Positions 31,137-39,526 are shown, counted from the stretch's first letter. The stretch is DNA of 59,027 nucleotides from Weissella viridescens (GCF_001437355.1 NZ_JQBM01000003.1:2103-61129), one strand, 5' to 3'. Made by a program: numbers and translations. Notes: generated by a model not told the origin, from the sequence alone.

Positions 31137-31774
31137 GATCCATAAAATCCATTCATTTTGGCAAGGGTAGGGGCATATTGAACATAAAAGTGTTCAAAGA
31201 GTTCTAGTACGATGATTGCAAATAACCAGCCGGCGATGACGCCGCTAAATTGGACGTCGGGTTGAAATAGGTTTGCTAAGAAAACAAGGCACCACATCAT
31301 TAGCATGACAAGATGGAGCGTGCTCCGACGCCAAATTGATTGAATCTCTGGTCCGACAAAGCTGGCAACAAACGTGTAAATTAAGGTTGCCCAGAAAATG
31401 CCGAAGGCCGGAAATTGCATGGCGTGATTAAAATTAGTAATCGGTAAAATAAAATCAACGATATGCAGTAGTATCCCACTAATTATGCTCGTTGTCATCA
31501 ACCAAAAGGCGGGAATCTTAAATTTAAAGCCCCATAGGAAAAAGGCCAGCAAGAAAATGACGAGGCAACTTCCCCAACTATGACTGAAGAAAAAAATAAA
31601 ACTCAGAAAATAGTGGAGCCAGTTCGGTAACATTGTGAGTTGAAGTTGGGCAGTTAAGTTGTCCAACACTGAAAGTAAGGCGACATGGCTGAAAACAGCC
31701 CATACTAGTCCGATAAAGCTCAGGCTACTTAAGGCCAAAAGCCACCGTTGCGCATGATAGTTTCGTATTAACAT
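31127..31774 (-). CDS. PAP2-like membrane protein with degenerate active site
   Basis: A 215-residue protein with about six membrane helices arranged as in the PAP2 phosphatase family (undecaprenyl-pyrophosphate and phosphatidate phosphatases). Where active enzymes have the FPSGH motif, this one has FPAFG (about residues 121-125); where they have SR-x5-H-x3-D before AGW, this one has FQPDVQFSGVIAGW, with no His at the expected site. The KxxxxxxRP motif is also not visible. It keeps the fold but probably not the phosphatase chemistry. The GNAT gene overlaps its end. A divergent gap of about 100 bases separates it from the TauE gene. Confidence 0.6.
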   Translation of the reverse strand: MLIRNYHAQRWLLALSSLSFIGLVWAVFSHVALLSVLDNLTAQLQLTMLPNWLHYFLSFIFFFSHSWGSCLVIFLLAFFLWGFKFKIPAFWLMTTSIISGILLHIVDFILPITNFNHAMQFPAFGIFWATLIYTFVASFVGPEIQSIWRRSTLHLVMLMMWCLVFLANLFQPDVQFSGVIAGWLFAIIVLELFEHFYVQYAPTLAKMNGFYGSWY

Positions 31775-31877
31775 ACATCCATTCCTTAAATTTTTTGATT
31801 AATTCTAGTGTATACTAAATTACAAGAAGCGTATAATCATTTGTGCAATATTTTGTAAAAAAGAGTAGGGGGAACAA

Positions 31878-32720
31878 ATGGTAACACAAACATTAATTAT
31901 GTTGGTGACAGGTGTCGTGGCAGGAGCTTTAGGATCAATTCTGGGCTTAGGTGGCGGTATTATTGTCACACCGGTTTTAACGATTTTTATGAGCTTGGAT
32001 ATTAAATATGCCGTTGGTGCAAGTATTATTGCGGTAATTGCCACAAGTTCTGGTTCTGCGGTCGCCTTTTTAAAAGATGATGTCTTAAACCTACGGGTGG
32101 CGATGTTTTTGGAAATTTTCACGACATTGGGGGCACTATTAGGCGCCATCTTATCAGGATTTTTCCACGCAACAGTGTTGTACTTTTTATTCGGGGCTTT
32201 ATTGATTTTTCAAGCCTGGAATATGTGGCAAAAACTGCGGGGGAGTAAAACGGAAACTGTTTTAACACAGTCTGATGCGCTCGCCGAAAAGCTTGAATTG
32301 AATGGTGAGTACTACGATAAACAAGAAGGTAAGACCATCCAGTACGGTTTGGAACGTGTGCCAGGGGGAGCAGCAGTTATGTTTGGTGCTGGGATTGCAT
32401 CAGGTTTATTGGGCATCGGTTCAGGGGCGTTTAAAGTGATGGCAATGGACGGTGTTATGAAAATGCCGTTGAAAGCCTCATCGGCCACTTCAAACTTGAT
32501 GATGGGAGTAACGGCAGCTGCTTCTGCTACGGTCTATTTCTTTAACGGGATGATTAATCCTGTTATTGCAGTTCCGATGGCCTTGGGAATTTTGGTAGGA
32601 TCAACAATTGGGTCACATGTTATGCAGTATTTGCCAGCACGTTTAATCCGAAAGATTTTTATTCCGGTGGTCTTGATTATGGCCCTCCAGTTAATTTTTA
32701 AAGGAATGGCGGTATTTTAA
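31878..32720 (+). CDS. TauE/SafE family anion permease
   Basis: A 280-residue membrane protein with about eight helices and the internal two-fold repeat of the TauE/SafE (sulfite exporter) family: GALGSILGLGGGIIVTPVL and VMFGAGIASGLLGIGSGAFKVMAMDGVMKMPLKAS. Members export sulfite, sulfoacetate or other organic anions. GGGGGAAC precedes the ATG. The DUF1634 gene follows after three bases. This pairing occurs widely and suggests the two act together. Confidence 0.85.
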   Translation: MVTQTLIMLVTGVVAGALGSILGLGGGIIVTPVLTIFMSLDIKYAVGASIIAVIATSSGSAVAFLKDDVLNLRVAMFLEIFTTLGALLGAILSGFFHATVLYFLFGALLIFQAWNMWQKLRGSKTETVLTQSDALAEKLELNGEYYDKQEGKTIQYGLERVPGGAAVMFGAGIASGLLGIGSGAFKVMAMDGVMKMPLKASSATSNLMMGVTAAASATVYFFNGMINPVIAVPMALGILVGSTIGSHVMQYLPARLIRKIFIPVVLIMALQLIFKGMAVF

Positions 32721-32723
32721 ATC

Positions 32724-33104
32724 ATGACAAAAGAAATGCAACAAACGCAAGATGAAAAAAATTTAGCACATATGGAAGTTGTGATTGGAAAGATTATGCG
32801 AATTGGTGTTGCGCTAGCGCTAGTCGCGATGTTAGTTGGTTTTGTTCTATTATGTTTGAATCCACAAGCTGCTAACCAGCCATTCCCAACACGATTGAGC
32901 CTAATCTGGCAGGGACTCATCAGCTGGCAACCACTCGCATGGATGATGTTTGGATTACTATTGTTAATTTTCACACCTGTTTTACGAGTGGTCGTTTCTA
33001 TTTTTGCTTTCGCTAAAATCCATGATCATCTATATGTTGCCATTACAACGCTAGTGCTTTTTATTTTATGTATTGCGATTGTTTATGGGTATCATGCGCG
33101 TTAA
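32724..33104 (+). CDS. DUF1634 membrane protein
   Basis: A 126-residue protein with three predicted helices (about 27-48, 66-88, 100-122). The pattern IGKIMRIGVALALVAMLVGF, then PLAWMMFGLLLLIFTPVLRVVVSIFAF, fits DUF1634, a family commonly next to TauE/SafE permeases and probably an accessory subunit. Start spacing of three bases from the permease gene supports one transcript. The lysine-riboswitch transcript begins just after it. Confidence 0.78.
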   Translation: MTKEMQQTQDEKNLAHMEVVIGKIMRIGVALALVAMLVGFVLLCLNPQAANQPFPTRLSLIWQGLISWQPLAWMMFGLLLLIFTPVLRVVVSIFAFAKIHDHLYVAITTLVLFILCIAIVYGYHAR

Positions 33105-33107
33105 CGC

Positions 33108-33136
33108 TTGACGGAAACACAAAATTAACTTAAACT
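33108..33136 (+). promoter_or_regulatory. Promoter of the lysine riboswitch transcript
   Basis: TTGACG and TAAACT are 17 bp apart, placing the transcript start near 33143, just before the riboswitch. Confidence 0.6.
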
Positions 33137-33157
33137 GTTTACAGCATAAAAAGAAAA

Positions 33158-33378
33158 TAGAGGTTGCAATCAACAAGAGTCACTAACCAAATCGGCAGAT
33201 TATGCGGTTAGTAAAAGGGGCGATTGCCGAAATGCACCGATTGGCAAATCGGGGTGTTGGTCCAGGTATTAAGAGTAACTGGACTGTCGTAATCAATGAT
33301 TACGGGGAGCTATCAAATACTTGGCAAAAATACAGACGCCTAGTTTACGATGATAGTCGTAGACTAGGCTTTTCTTTT
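33158..33378 (+). promoter_or_regulatory. Lysine riboswitch (L-box) and terminator
   Basis: The characteristic L-box sequence elements are in order: AGAGGTTGCAA, AAGAGTCACTAACC, AGTAAAAGGGGCGATTGCCG, AATGCACCGATT, GTTGGTCCAGG, AGAGTAACTGGACTGTCG and ACGGGGAGC (33158-33318). The expression platform is a strong terminator, GCCTAGTTTACGA/TCGTAGACTAGGC with TTTTCTTTT (33338-33378). Lysine binding should favour termination. The gene downstream is an amino acid permease of the lysine-specific type, in full agreement. Confidence 0.93.
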
Positions 33379-33416
33379 GCCAAATATTTGGGGCCTCAAA
33401 AAATTAGGAGGATTTT

Positions 33417-34889
33417 ATGTCAAATGATGCAAATGAGTCGGCAGGGCTCAAGCGAACGCTAAAAACCCGTCACCTTTCAATGATTGCGCTTGGTGGAACA
33501 ATTGGAACTGGATTGTTTGTGACTTCCGGTGCCACTGTTGCACAAGCAGGACCAATGGGAGCTCTAGCCGCATACGCGGTCATGGGCTTGATGGTCTACT
33601 TTTTGATGACGAGTTTAGGAGAGATGGCAACGTACATGCCTGTTTCTGGGTCATTCTCAACTTATGCTGATCGTTTCGTCGATCCAGCATTTGGTTTTGC
33701 AATGGGATGGAATTTCTGGTTAAATTGGGCGATTACGGTGGCGGTTGAAGCAGCAACGGTTGGTGTTGTGATGGGCTATTGGTTCCCGCACACGCCAGGC
33801 TGGACCTGGTCATTTGCGACCTTAGCATTGATTTTATTGATTAATTTACTATCAACTAAAACTTATGGTGAAACTGAGTTTTGGATGGCTATGATTAAGG
33901 TGGTAGCGGTCATTGCCTTCTTGATTGTCGGGTTTGCCATGATTCTTGGGATTATGACGTACAAGCCAGATGTTGCCCGTAATCTATCAGTTGGTAATCA
34001 CGGATTCGTCAATGGATTCAACGGGATTTTAGCTGTTCTGATGGTGGCTGGATTCTCATTCCAAGGAACCGAATTTATCGGCATTACAGCTGGTGAATCT
34101 GAAACACCAGAGACATCAGTACCAACAGCGATTAAGCAAGTATTCTGGCGAATTTTGCTATTCTACATTGGGGCAATTTTCGTAATTGGTGCCATCATTT
34201 ATTACAAGGATCCATCATTATTGAGTGCGAGTGAAGATAATATTGCAGTGTCACCATTTACGTTAGTATTTGAACGAGCCGGGTTGGCCAGTGCGGCAGC
34301 TGTAATGAATGCAGTCATTCTAACTTCGGTCATTTCATCAGCTAATTCAGGACTATATACGTCATCACGTATGCTATACTCAATGGCTGAAGAAGGCATG
34401 GCACCGGCTTTCTTTAAGAAGATTAACCCCAAGTCAGGCATTCCAACCCGTGCCTTAGCTGTCACAATTATCGTTAGTGCGTTAACATTGGCCACAAGTT
34501 TATTTGGTAAGAATGTTTACTTGTATCTAGTGGCGGCTTCTGGGCTAACTGGATTTATTACATGGATTGGTATTGCTATCTGTGCTTATCGTTTCCGTCG
34601 TGCCTTTATTGCGCAAGGCCATACTGTTTCAGAGTTACGCTATCATGCAAAGTGGTTCCCGGTAGGACCCATTTTGGCACTGATTATGTCTATTATTGTG
34701 GTAGCCGGACAAGATTTGGCATCCTTCCAAGGACCAATTTCACACTGGAATTGGCAGGCTATTATTACAACTTATCTGGCAATTCCAATTTTCTTAGGCC
34801 TATTTTTCTACTACAAATTAAAGCACCATACAAAAATGCGTTCATTACAGGACGTCGATTTAAAGACTGATGCACGTCCAATGAAATAA
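33417..34889 (+). CDS. lysP: Lysine permease (amino acid-polyamine-organocation family)
   Basis: A 490-residue, 12-helix permease. The N-terminal RHLSMIALGGTIGTGLFVTSG, the VMGLMVYFLMTSLGEMATYMPVSGSF segment, and FSFQGTEFIGITAGESETPE are marks of the basic/aromatic amino acid permease group, and the lysine riboswitch upstream identifies the substrate. The start at 33417 follows AGGAGG. Short cytoplasmic ends, no extra domain. A terminator follows. Confidence 0.9.
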   Translation: MSNDANESAGLKRTLKTRHLSMIALGGTIGTGLFVTSGATVAQAGPMGALAAYAVMGLMVYFLMTSLGEMATYMPVSGSFSTYADRFVDPAFGFAMGWNFWLNWAITVAVEAATVGVVMGYWFPHTPGWTWSFATLALILLINLLSTKTYGETEFWMAMIKVVAVIAFLIVGFAMILGIMTYKPDVARNLSVGNHGFVNGFNGILAVLMVAGFSFQGTEFIGITAGESETPETSVPTAIKQVFWRILLFYIGAIFVIGAIIYYKDPSLLSASEDNIAVSPFTLVFERAGLASAAAVMNAVILTSVISSANSGLYTSSRMLYSMAEEGMAPAFFKKINPKSGIPTRALAVTIIVSALTLATSLFGKNVYLYLVAASGLTGFITWIGIAICAYRFRRAFIAQGHTVSELRYHAKWFPVGPILALIMSIIVVAGQDLASFQGPISHWNWQAIITTYLAIPIFLGLFFYYKLKHHTKMRSLQDVDLKTDARPMK

Positions 34890-34897
34890 AAACTTTT

Positions 34898-34931
34898 AAA
34901 CACACAGCTGGTGGCAGCTGTGTGTTTTTTT
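34898..34931 (+). terminator. Terminator after lysP
   Basis: AAACACACAGCTG and CAGCTGTGTGTTT pair around GTGG, followed by T residues. Confidence 0.92.
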
Positions 34932-35020
34932 GTTAGAAAAACGGTTTACGTTGACCTTGGGTAAACTAATCAAAATATCTTTTTTAATGGAAGTGTTTAC
35001 AACGAAAATTTAACCTGAAT

Positions 35021-35038
35021 TTGTGTGTTAAAACACAA
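35021..35038. promoter_or_regulatory. Rex-like palindrome over the pyk promoter
   Basis: TTGTGTGTTAAAACACAA is an 18-bp palindrome with one mismatched pair and has the TTGTG-N8-CACAA form of Rex operators. It covers the -35 region of the pyk promoter (-10 TACAAT at 35049-35054). Rex senses the NADH/NAD ratio. A second inverted repeat, GTTTAC/GTAAAC, lies further upstream (34944-34966). Confidence 0.55.
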
Positions 35039-35048
35039 GAGAGTAGTG

Positions 35049-35054
35049 TACAAT
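35049..35054 (+). promoter_or_regulatory. -10 element of the pyk promoter
   Basis: TACAAT lies 53 bases before pyk. At 17 bp upstream the -35 position (TGTTAA) falls inside the palindrome and is weak. Confidence 0.5.
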
Positions 35055-35107
35055 AATTATTGGATACAAAAGTATTGCTATCAAAAAACAAAGGAGATTT
35101 TTCAATA

Positions 35108-36532
35108 ATGAAAAAGACCAAGATCGTTTCTACACTTGGACCTGCCAGTACCGATGTCGAAACAATTACAAACTTGTTAGAAGCTGGTGCCAATGTTACA
35201 CGTTTCAACTTCTCTCACGGAGATCATGAAGAACATTTGGGACGCATGAACGCTGTGCACGAAGCCGAAGCTAAGACAGGTAAGATTGCTGGTTTGCTAT
35301 TGGACACAAAGGGTGCGGAAATCCGTACTACTGTTCAAAAGCCAGGTAAAATCGAATTTAACATCGGTGATGTCGTTCGTATTTCTATGGATGATTCACT
35401 AGAAGGAACTAAGGAAAAGATTGCTGTTACTTACCCTGGTTTGTTCGATGATGTTCATGTTGGTGGACACGTTTTGTTTGACGATGGAAAAATTGACATG
35501 CTTATCACTGATAAGGATGAAGCCAGCCGCGAATTGGTAACTGTTGTTGAAAACCATGGTTTGTTGGGATCACGTAAGGGTGTTAACGCACCTGGTGTTT
35601 CAATCAACTTGCCAGGTATTACTGAAAAGGATGCCGATGATATCCGTTTTGGTTTGGCAAACGGAATCCAATTCATTGCTGCTTCATTCGTTCGTAAGCC
35701 TGAAGACGTTGAAGATATTCGCGTCTTGCTTAAGGAAGCGAACCGTGAAGATGTTATGATCTTCCCTAAGATTGAATCACAAGAAGGTATCGACAACTTC
35801 CCAGAAATCTTGAAGGTTTCTGATGGATTGATGATTGCTCGTGGAGACATGGGTGTCGAGATTCCACCTGAAAATGTGCCTTTGGTTCAAAAGGATTTGA
35901 TCCGCATGATGAACGCTGCCGGAAAGCCTGTTATTACAGCTACTGACATGCTTGATTCAATGCAAGAAAACCCACGTCCTACACGTGCCGAAGCTTCTGA
36001 CGTTGCCAACGCTGTGTTTGACGGAACTGATGCAACAATGCTTTCTGGTGAATCAGCTAACGGTGCATACCCAGTTGAAGCAGTTGCAACAATGGCACGT
36101 ATTGACGAAAAGGCTGAAACTGCTTTGCGTCAAAACGGTCGTCACAAGGATGATTATGTAACAGATGATGTTACTGAATCTGTTGCTGCTTCAGTTGCGA
36201 ACGCTGCTAACAACTTGCCAGATGTTAAGGCTATCGTTGCTGCTACTAACTCAGGTTACACAGCAAAGATGATTTCAAAGTATCGTCCAGATGCTGATAT
36301 CTTGGCTTTGACATTTGATGAGATGGTTCAACGTTCATTGACAATTTACTGGGGTGTACAACCAATCGTTGTTGATCCAGTAAACACAACTGACGAAATG
36401 ATTGAACTTGCTAAGAAGCAAGCTGTTGAACAAGGATTGGCTGTTAAGGGTGACAAGATCATCGTTACTGCTGGTATCCCTGTTACAACTTCAGGAACAA
36501 CTAACTTGTTCACAATCGTAACAGTTGACTAA
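35108..36532 (+). CDS. pyk: Pyruvate kinase
   Basis: A 474-residue enzyme converting phosphoenolpyruvate and ADP to pyruvate and ATP. Marks: KIVSTLGPAS, FNFSHGDHEEH, LLLDTKGAEIRT, IFPKIESQEG, DGLMIARGDMGVEIP and FDGTDATMLSGESANGAYP. It lacks the extra C-terminal phosphohistidine-like domain found in Bacillus and many lactobacilli (about 585 residues), so it is a core-length form. The ATG at 35108 follows AAAGGAG; an in-frame start 16 codons upstream has none. Codon choice is strongly biased (AAG, TTG, GTT), as expected of an abundant protein. Confidence 0.97.
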   Translation: MKKTKIVSTLGPASTDVETITNLLEAGANVTRFNFSHGDHEEHLGRMNAVHEAEAKTGKIAGLLLDTKGAEIRTTVQKPGKIEFNIGDVVRISMDDSLEGTKEKIAVTYPGLFDDVHVGGHVLFDDGKIDMLITDKDEASRELVTVVENHGLLGSRKGVNAPGVSINLPGITEKDADDIRFGLANGIQFIAASFVRKPEDVEDIRVLLKEANREDVMIFPKIESQEGIDNFPEILKVSDGLMIARGDMGVEIPPENVPLVQKDLIRMMNAAGKPVITATDMLDSMQENPRPTRAEASDVANAVFDGTDATMLSGESANGAYPVEAVATMARIDEKAETALRQNGRHKDDYVTDDVTESVAASVANAANNLPDVKAIVAATNSGYTAKMISKYRPDADILALTFDEMVQRSLTIYWGVQPIVVDPVNTTDEMIELAKKQAVEQGLAVKGDKIIVTAGIPVTTSGTTNLFTIVTVD

Positions 36533-36544
36533 TTTCTAACAATA

Positions 36545-36580
36545 AAAACACATGATACCTCTGGTATCATGTGTTTTTTT
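36545..36580 (+). terminator. Terminator after pyk
   Basis: AAAACACATGATACC and GGTATCATGTGTTTT form a 15-bp perfect stem around TCT, followed by TTT. Confidence 0.94.
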
Positions 36581-36581
36581 G

Positions 36582-36610
36582 TTATGTAATTTAGCAATTT
36601 ATGCTATTCT
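36582..36610 (+). promoter_or_regulatory. Promoter of prmA-rsmE
   Basis: TTATGT and TATTCT are 17 bp apart, with the prmA start 34 bases downstream. Confidence 0.45.
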
Positions 36611-36643
36611 AATAGTACATAATAAATGAAATGAGGCGGGCTT

Positions 36644-37600
36644 ATGAGTTGGCAAGAAGTGACCGTAACAACACAAAATGAAGCAGTCGAAGCAGTCAGT
36701 AATATTTTAATTGAGGCGGGAGCTGAAGGGGTTCAAATTGATGATGCGGAAGATCGCGATCATTATCAAGCGTCTGATGGAACAGTCACGATTGATTGGG
36801 ATTCAGTGCCAGGTGTGACGCAAGGTGCTGAAGTATCAGGGTATTTTCCTGCCGATGTCCATGTGTCTGAATTGTTAGGTGGTATTCGGGAACGTGTGCA
36901 AGGGTTACAAGCCTTTGGATTAAATGCGACGCCGGGGACGGTTGTTCAAAAACCAGTTGAAGATGCTGAATGGGCTACGGAATGGCAAAAATATTATCAT
37001 CCAGTGCGCTTGACGCGTTATTTAACCGTCGTGCCAAAATGGGAAACTTATCAGCCACAAATGCCAGATGAGCATGTGATTGTGTTAGATCCAGGCATGG
37101 CATTTGGAACAGGGACACATCCGACAACAAAGTTAATGCTTCAAGCTGAAGAATTTGTACTGCGTGGTGGTGAACGCGTTTTGGACGTTGGAACTGGATC
37201 GGGTATTTTAAGTATTGCCGCCAAGTACATGGGCGCCAGCGAAGTTTTAGGGACTGATGTGGATGAAGTTGCTGTGAAATCAGCGCAAGGGAACCTTGAT
37301 TTGAACCCCATTGCATCAGATGTAAAAGTGCAAGTCAGTGACTTGTTGGCAGATGTGACAGAAAGTGATTTTGATGTGGTGGTTGCTAACATGTTGGCAG
37401 AAGTACTATTACCGCTTATTCCACAATTGCCGGCTGTGATTAAGCCAGGAACGCAAATTTTACTTTCCGGAATCTATCAAGATAAGATTGAGGCAATTCA
37501 AACCGCTTTGCGAGCACAAGGCTTGTTAGTGGACCAAATCATGCAATTAGGTGAATGGTATGGCGTGATTGCACATAATCCAACGGGTGAGGAGGTTTAA
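36644..37600 (+). CDS. prmA: Ribosomal protein L11 methyltransferase
   Basis: A 318-residue SAM-dependent methyltransferase that modifies ribosomal protein L11. The N-terminal substrate domain (EAVEAVSNILIEAGAEGVQIDD), the WATEWQKYYHPVRL linker, LDPGMAFGTGTHPTTKLML, SAM loop LDVGTGSGILSIAA, and the NMLAEVLLPLIPQL motif are all present. The rsmE start codon follows its stop directly, so the two are coupled. Confidence 0.95.
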   Translation: MSWQEVTVTTQNEAVEAVSNILIEAGAEGVQIDDAEDRDHYQASDGTVTIDWDSVPGVTQGAEVSGYFPADVHVSELLGGIRERVQGLQAFGLNATPGTVVQKPVEDAEWATEWQKYYHPVRLTRYLTVVPKWETYQPQMPDEHVIVLDPGMAFGTGTHPTTKLMLQAEEFVLRGGERVLDVGTGSGILSIAAKYMGASEVLGTDVDEVAVKSAQGNLDLNPIASDVKVQVSDLLADVTESDFDVVVANMLAEVLLPLIPQLPAVIKPGTQILLSGIYQDKIEAIQTALRAQGLLVDQIMQLGEWYGVIAHNPTGEEV

Positions 37601-38341
37601 ATGCAACGTTATTTTTTGGATGAAATGCCCGCAACTGAAACTTTCACCTTACCAGAGGATGTTGCCCATCACTTTGTAACGGTATTACGGGCTCGAATTG
37701 ATGATGAGGCGGAATTTGTCTTACCAGATCATCGAACAATTTGGATTGCGAAAGTCGTGGAAATCACAGACCAAAATGCCATTATGCAGGTTGTTGCAAC
37801 GACAACGCCACAAGTGGAGTTGCCAGTTAAGGCGACTCTTGTTTTAGGCTTAAGCAAAGGTGATAAACCAGATTATGTTGTTCAAAAAGCAACTGAAATG
37901 GGTGTACATGAAATTATATTCGTTGAAACTGAATGGTCCGTTGTGCATTGGAGGATGAAAAGTGACAAAAAGTTAGCACGTTTGGCAAAAATTGCCAAAG
38001 GCGCAAGCGAACAAAGTCATCGATTGGAAATCCCGATTTTACGATACGTGTCAAATCTTCAGGCACTTGATTTACCCACCGACGCCTATAAGGTAGTAGC
38101 TTGGGAAGAGAGTGCCAAAAAAGGTGAACGTTCAGCTTTGGCCACAGTTTTAGGCCAATTGGGTCCACAGAGTCACATAGTGGGGATGATTGGTCCGGAA
38201 GGTGGACTATCGCAGACCGAAATGGGGACATTGGAACAGCAAGGGTTTATTCCGGTGGGACTTGGTCCCAGAATTTTGCGAGCTGAGACTGCACCGTTAT
38301 ACCTACTGAGTGCACTGAGTTACGCGCTTGAATTAAATTAG
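37601..38341 (+). CDS. rsmE: 16S rRNA (uracil-1498-N3) methyltransferase
   Basis: A 246-residue SPOUT methyltransferase for 16S rRNA U1498. N-terminal PUA-like domain (MQRYFLDEM, HHFVTVLRAR), then the knotted domain with KATEMGVHEIIFVETEWSV, IGPEGGLSQTEMG and GLGPRILRAETAPLYLLSAL. The usual ERS motif before VV is partly altered to TEWSVVHW. The gene starts immediately after prmA, with GGAGG in the end of prmA. A small membrane protein gene follows. Confidence 0.93.
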   Translation: MQRYFLDEMPATETFTLPEDVAHHFVTVLRARIDDEAEFVLPDHRTIWIAKVVEITDQNAIMQVVATTTPQVELPVKATLVLGLSKGDKPDYVVQKATEMGVHEIIFVETEWSVVHWRMKSDKKLARLAKIAKGASEQSHRLEIPILRYVSNLQALDLPTDAYKVVAWEESAKKGERSALATVLGQLGPQSHIVGMIGPEGGLSQTEMGTLEQQGFIPVGLGPRILRAETAPLYLLSALSYALELN

Positions 38342-38356
38342 AATGAGGAAGATAGC

Positions 38357-38740
38357 ATGTCATACACAAGAATGTTGAAATATTGGCCGTTTTTGGTCTT
38401 GAATCTCCTATTTGCGTTTGGAATCCCGTTTGTTGTTAAAATGAGTCATGTGGCAACATTAGCAAACGTGCTTGGAATTTTATTTCTAGTAAATGGGTTA
38501 TTTAGTATTTATTTAGGTTTATATATTAAGCGACGGGGGGCTTTTAAAGTTATGCTCCTTGTCTGGCCGATTTTATTTGCGATTGCGGTATGGTTTGGCT
38601 TAGAACCAAGTCTTTACGGATATGCTTTCGCAGCAATGTACTTTGTCATCGAAAGTTTGGCCTTTTTTGTAGGTCAGCAAAATGATCTTGATTATGAGGA
38701 ACAAATTCCAATTGATGAAGGCTATCACAGTTTGAAATAA
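38357..38740 (+). CDS. Four-helix membrane protein, unknown function
   Basis: A 127-residue protein that I do not recognise as a named family. It has four predicted helices (about 11-27, 33-55, 63-80, 84-106) and a short acidic C-terminal tail (DLDYEEQIPIDEG). It starts 15 bases after rsmE with GAGGAA upstream, so it belongs to the prmA-rsmE transcript. The terminator after it closes the unit. No catalytic residues or repeats are evident. Confidence 0.7.
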   Translation: MSYTRMLKYWPFLVLNLLFAFGIPFVVKMSHVATLANVLGILFLVNGLFSIYLGLYIKRRGAFKVMLLVWPILFAIAVWFGLEPSLYGYAFAAMYFVIESLAFFVGQQNDLDYEEQIPIDEGYHSLK

Positions 38741-38748
38741 TAATGATG

Positions 38749-38790
38749 AAATAAGCAGACCGAGCGACGAGCCCGGTCTGCTTATTTTTT
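38749..38790 (+). terminator. Terminator of the prmA-rsmE unit
   Basis: AAATAAGCAGACCG and CGGTCTGCTTATTT pair perfectly over 14 bp around an 11-base loop, with a T-run. Confidence 0.93.
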
Positions 38791-38925
38791 GTTTATTTAA
38801 ATTTGAAAGTGGTTGTGGTGGGGGATTGTTTTTTTGATGAAAAAATAGAGACAAAATTTAAAAACGTCAGAAGTGACGTGAAACGTTGATTTAAAGCGAT
38901 TCTCATTTGAGAATCGCTTTTTTTA
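38791..38925 (+). other. Unassigned 100-base segment ending in a terminator before mraZ
   Basis: Between the prmA-unit terminator and the mraZ operator there is no gene. The segment has clustered GTGG sequences (38809-38821), a hairpin ACGTCA/TGACGT (about 38865-38880) and a strong terminator AAAGCGATTCTC/GAGAATCGCTTT with a T-run (38893-38925). It could be a small RNA or a terminated leader, but no clear promoter is visible. Confidence 0.4.
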
Positions 38926-38937
38926 TTAAAAATCATA

Positions 38938-38977
38938 GTGGGGGATAGTGGAGAATGGTGGTGAATTGTGGTAAATT
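38938..38977 (+). promoter_or_regulatory. MraZ operator: four GTGG boxes at 10-bp spacing
   Basis: GTGG occurs at 38938, 38948, 38958 and 38968, exactly one helical turn apart. MraZ is known to bind short direct G-rich repeats upstream of its own gene. The boxes end about 75 bases before mraZ and just before a candidate -10 TAAGAT (38985-38990), so binding would block the promoter. Confidence 0.75.
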
Positions 38978-39051
38978 AATCATGTAAGATTGTGTAAAAA
39001 ATAAAAAAGTGGTTACTAACAGGTATTTGGCATGAAAGGAGGAATGACGCG

Positions 39052-39486
39052 ATGTTCATGGGTACATACCAACATACAATTGATACTAAAAATCGTCTGA
39101 TCATTCCGGCCAAATTCCGTAACCAATTAGGTGATTCTTTTGTGGTGACGCGTTGGATGGAGCATTCAATCCGGGCGTATACGCAAGAAGGATGGGATGC
39201 CTTTTCAAAACAGGTACGTGCCTTACCAGAAACCAATGCAAAAGCACGTCAATTTAAGCGTTTTGTGTTGGGAGGCGCGCAAGAAGTTGAATTTGATAAG
39301 CAAGGGCGAATTACGCTGACGAAATCACTGTGTGAGTATGCACAACTTGAAAAAGAGACAACGGTCTTTGGTTTGGGTGAAGATTCATTCGAAATTTGGA
39401 GCACGGCTAATTGGCAGGCTTACGAAGAGAATGTTGCAGAAAACTTTGATGATATTGCCGATGGTCTTGATGATCTCGGTATTTAA
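39052..39486 (+). CDS. mraZ: Transcriptional regulator MraZ
   Basis: A 144-residue protein with two SpoVT/AbrB-like halves: MFMGTYQHTIDTKNRLIIPAKFR and VEFDKQGRITLTKSLCEYAQL. It forms a ring and binds repeated boxes to repress the dcw cluster. The start has GGAGG nine bases upstream. It is the first gene of the division and cell-wall cluster; rsmH follows after 40 bases. Confidence 0.95.
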   Translation: MFMGTYQHTIDTKNRLIIPAKFRNQLGDSFVVTRWMEHSIRAYTQEGWDAFSKQVRALPETNAKARQFKRFVLGGAQEVEFDKQGRITLTKSLCEYAQLEKETTVFGLGEDSFEIWSTANWQAYEENVAENFDDIADGLDDLGI

Positions 39487-39526
39487 AACAAATAATAAGC
39501 TGAAAAAGAAAGAAAAGGGCTGAAGC

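Noticed and set aside
33202..33462. An 86-codon reading frame before lysP
   Set aside because: It lies across the lysine riboswitch and its terminator and runs into the lysP start; the RNA signals explain this stretch.
34941..34950. A possible CcpA (cre) site in ACGGTTTACG upstream of pyk
   Set aside because: The flanking bases do not fit the cre consensus on either strand; the GTTTAC/GTAAAC pair is better described as a separate inverted repeat.
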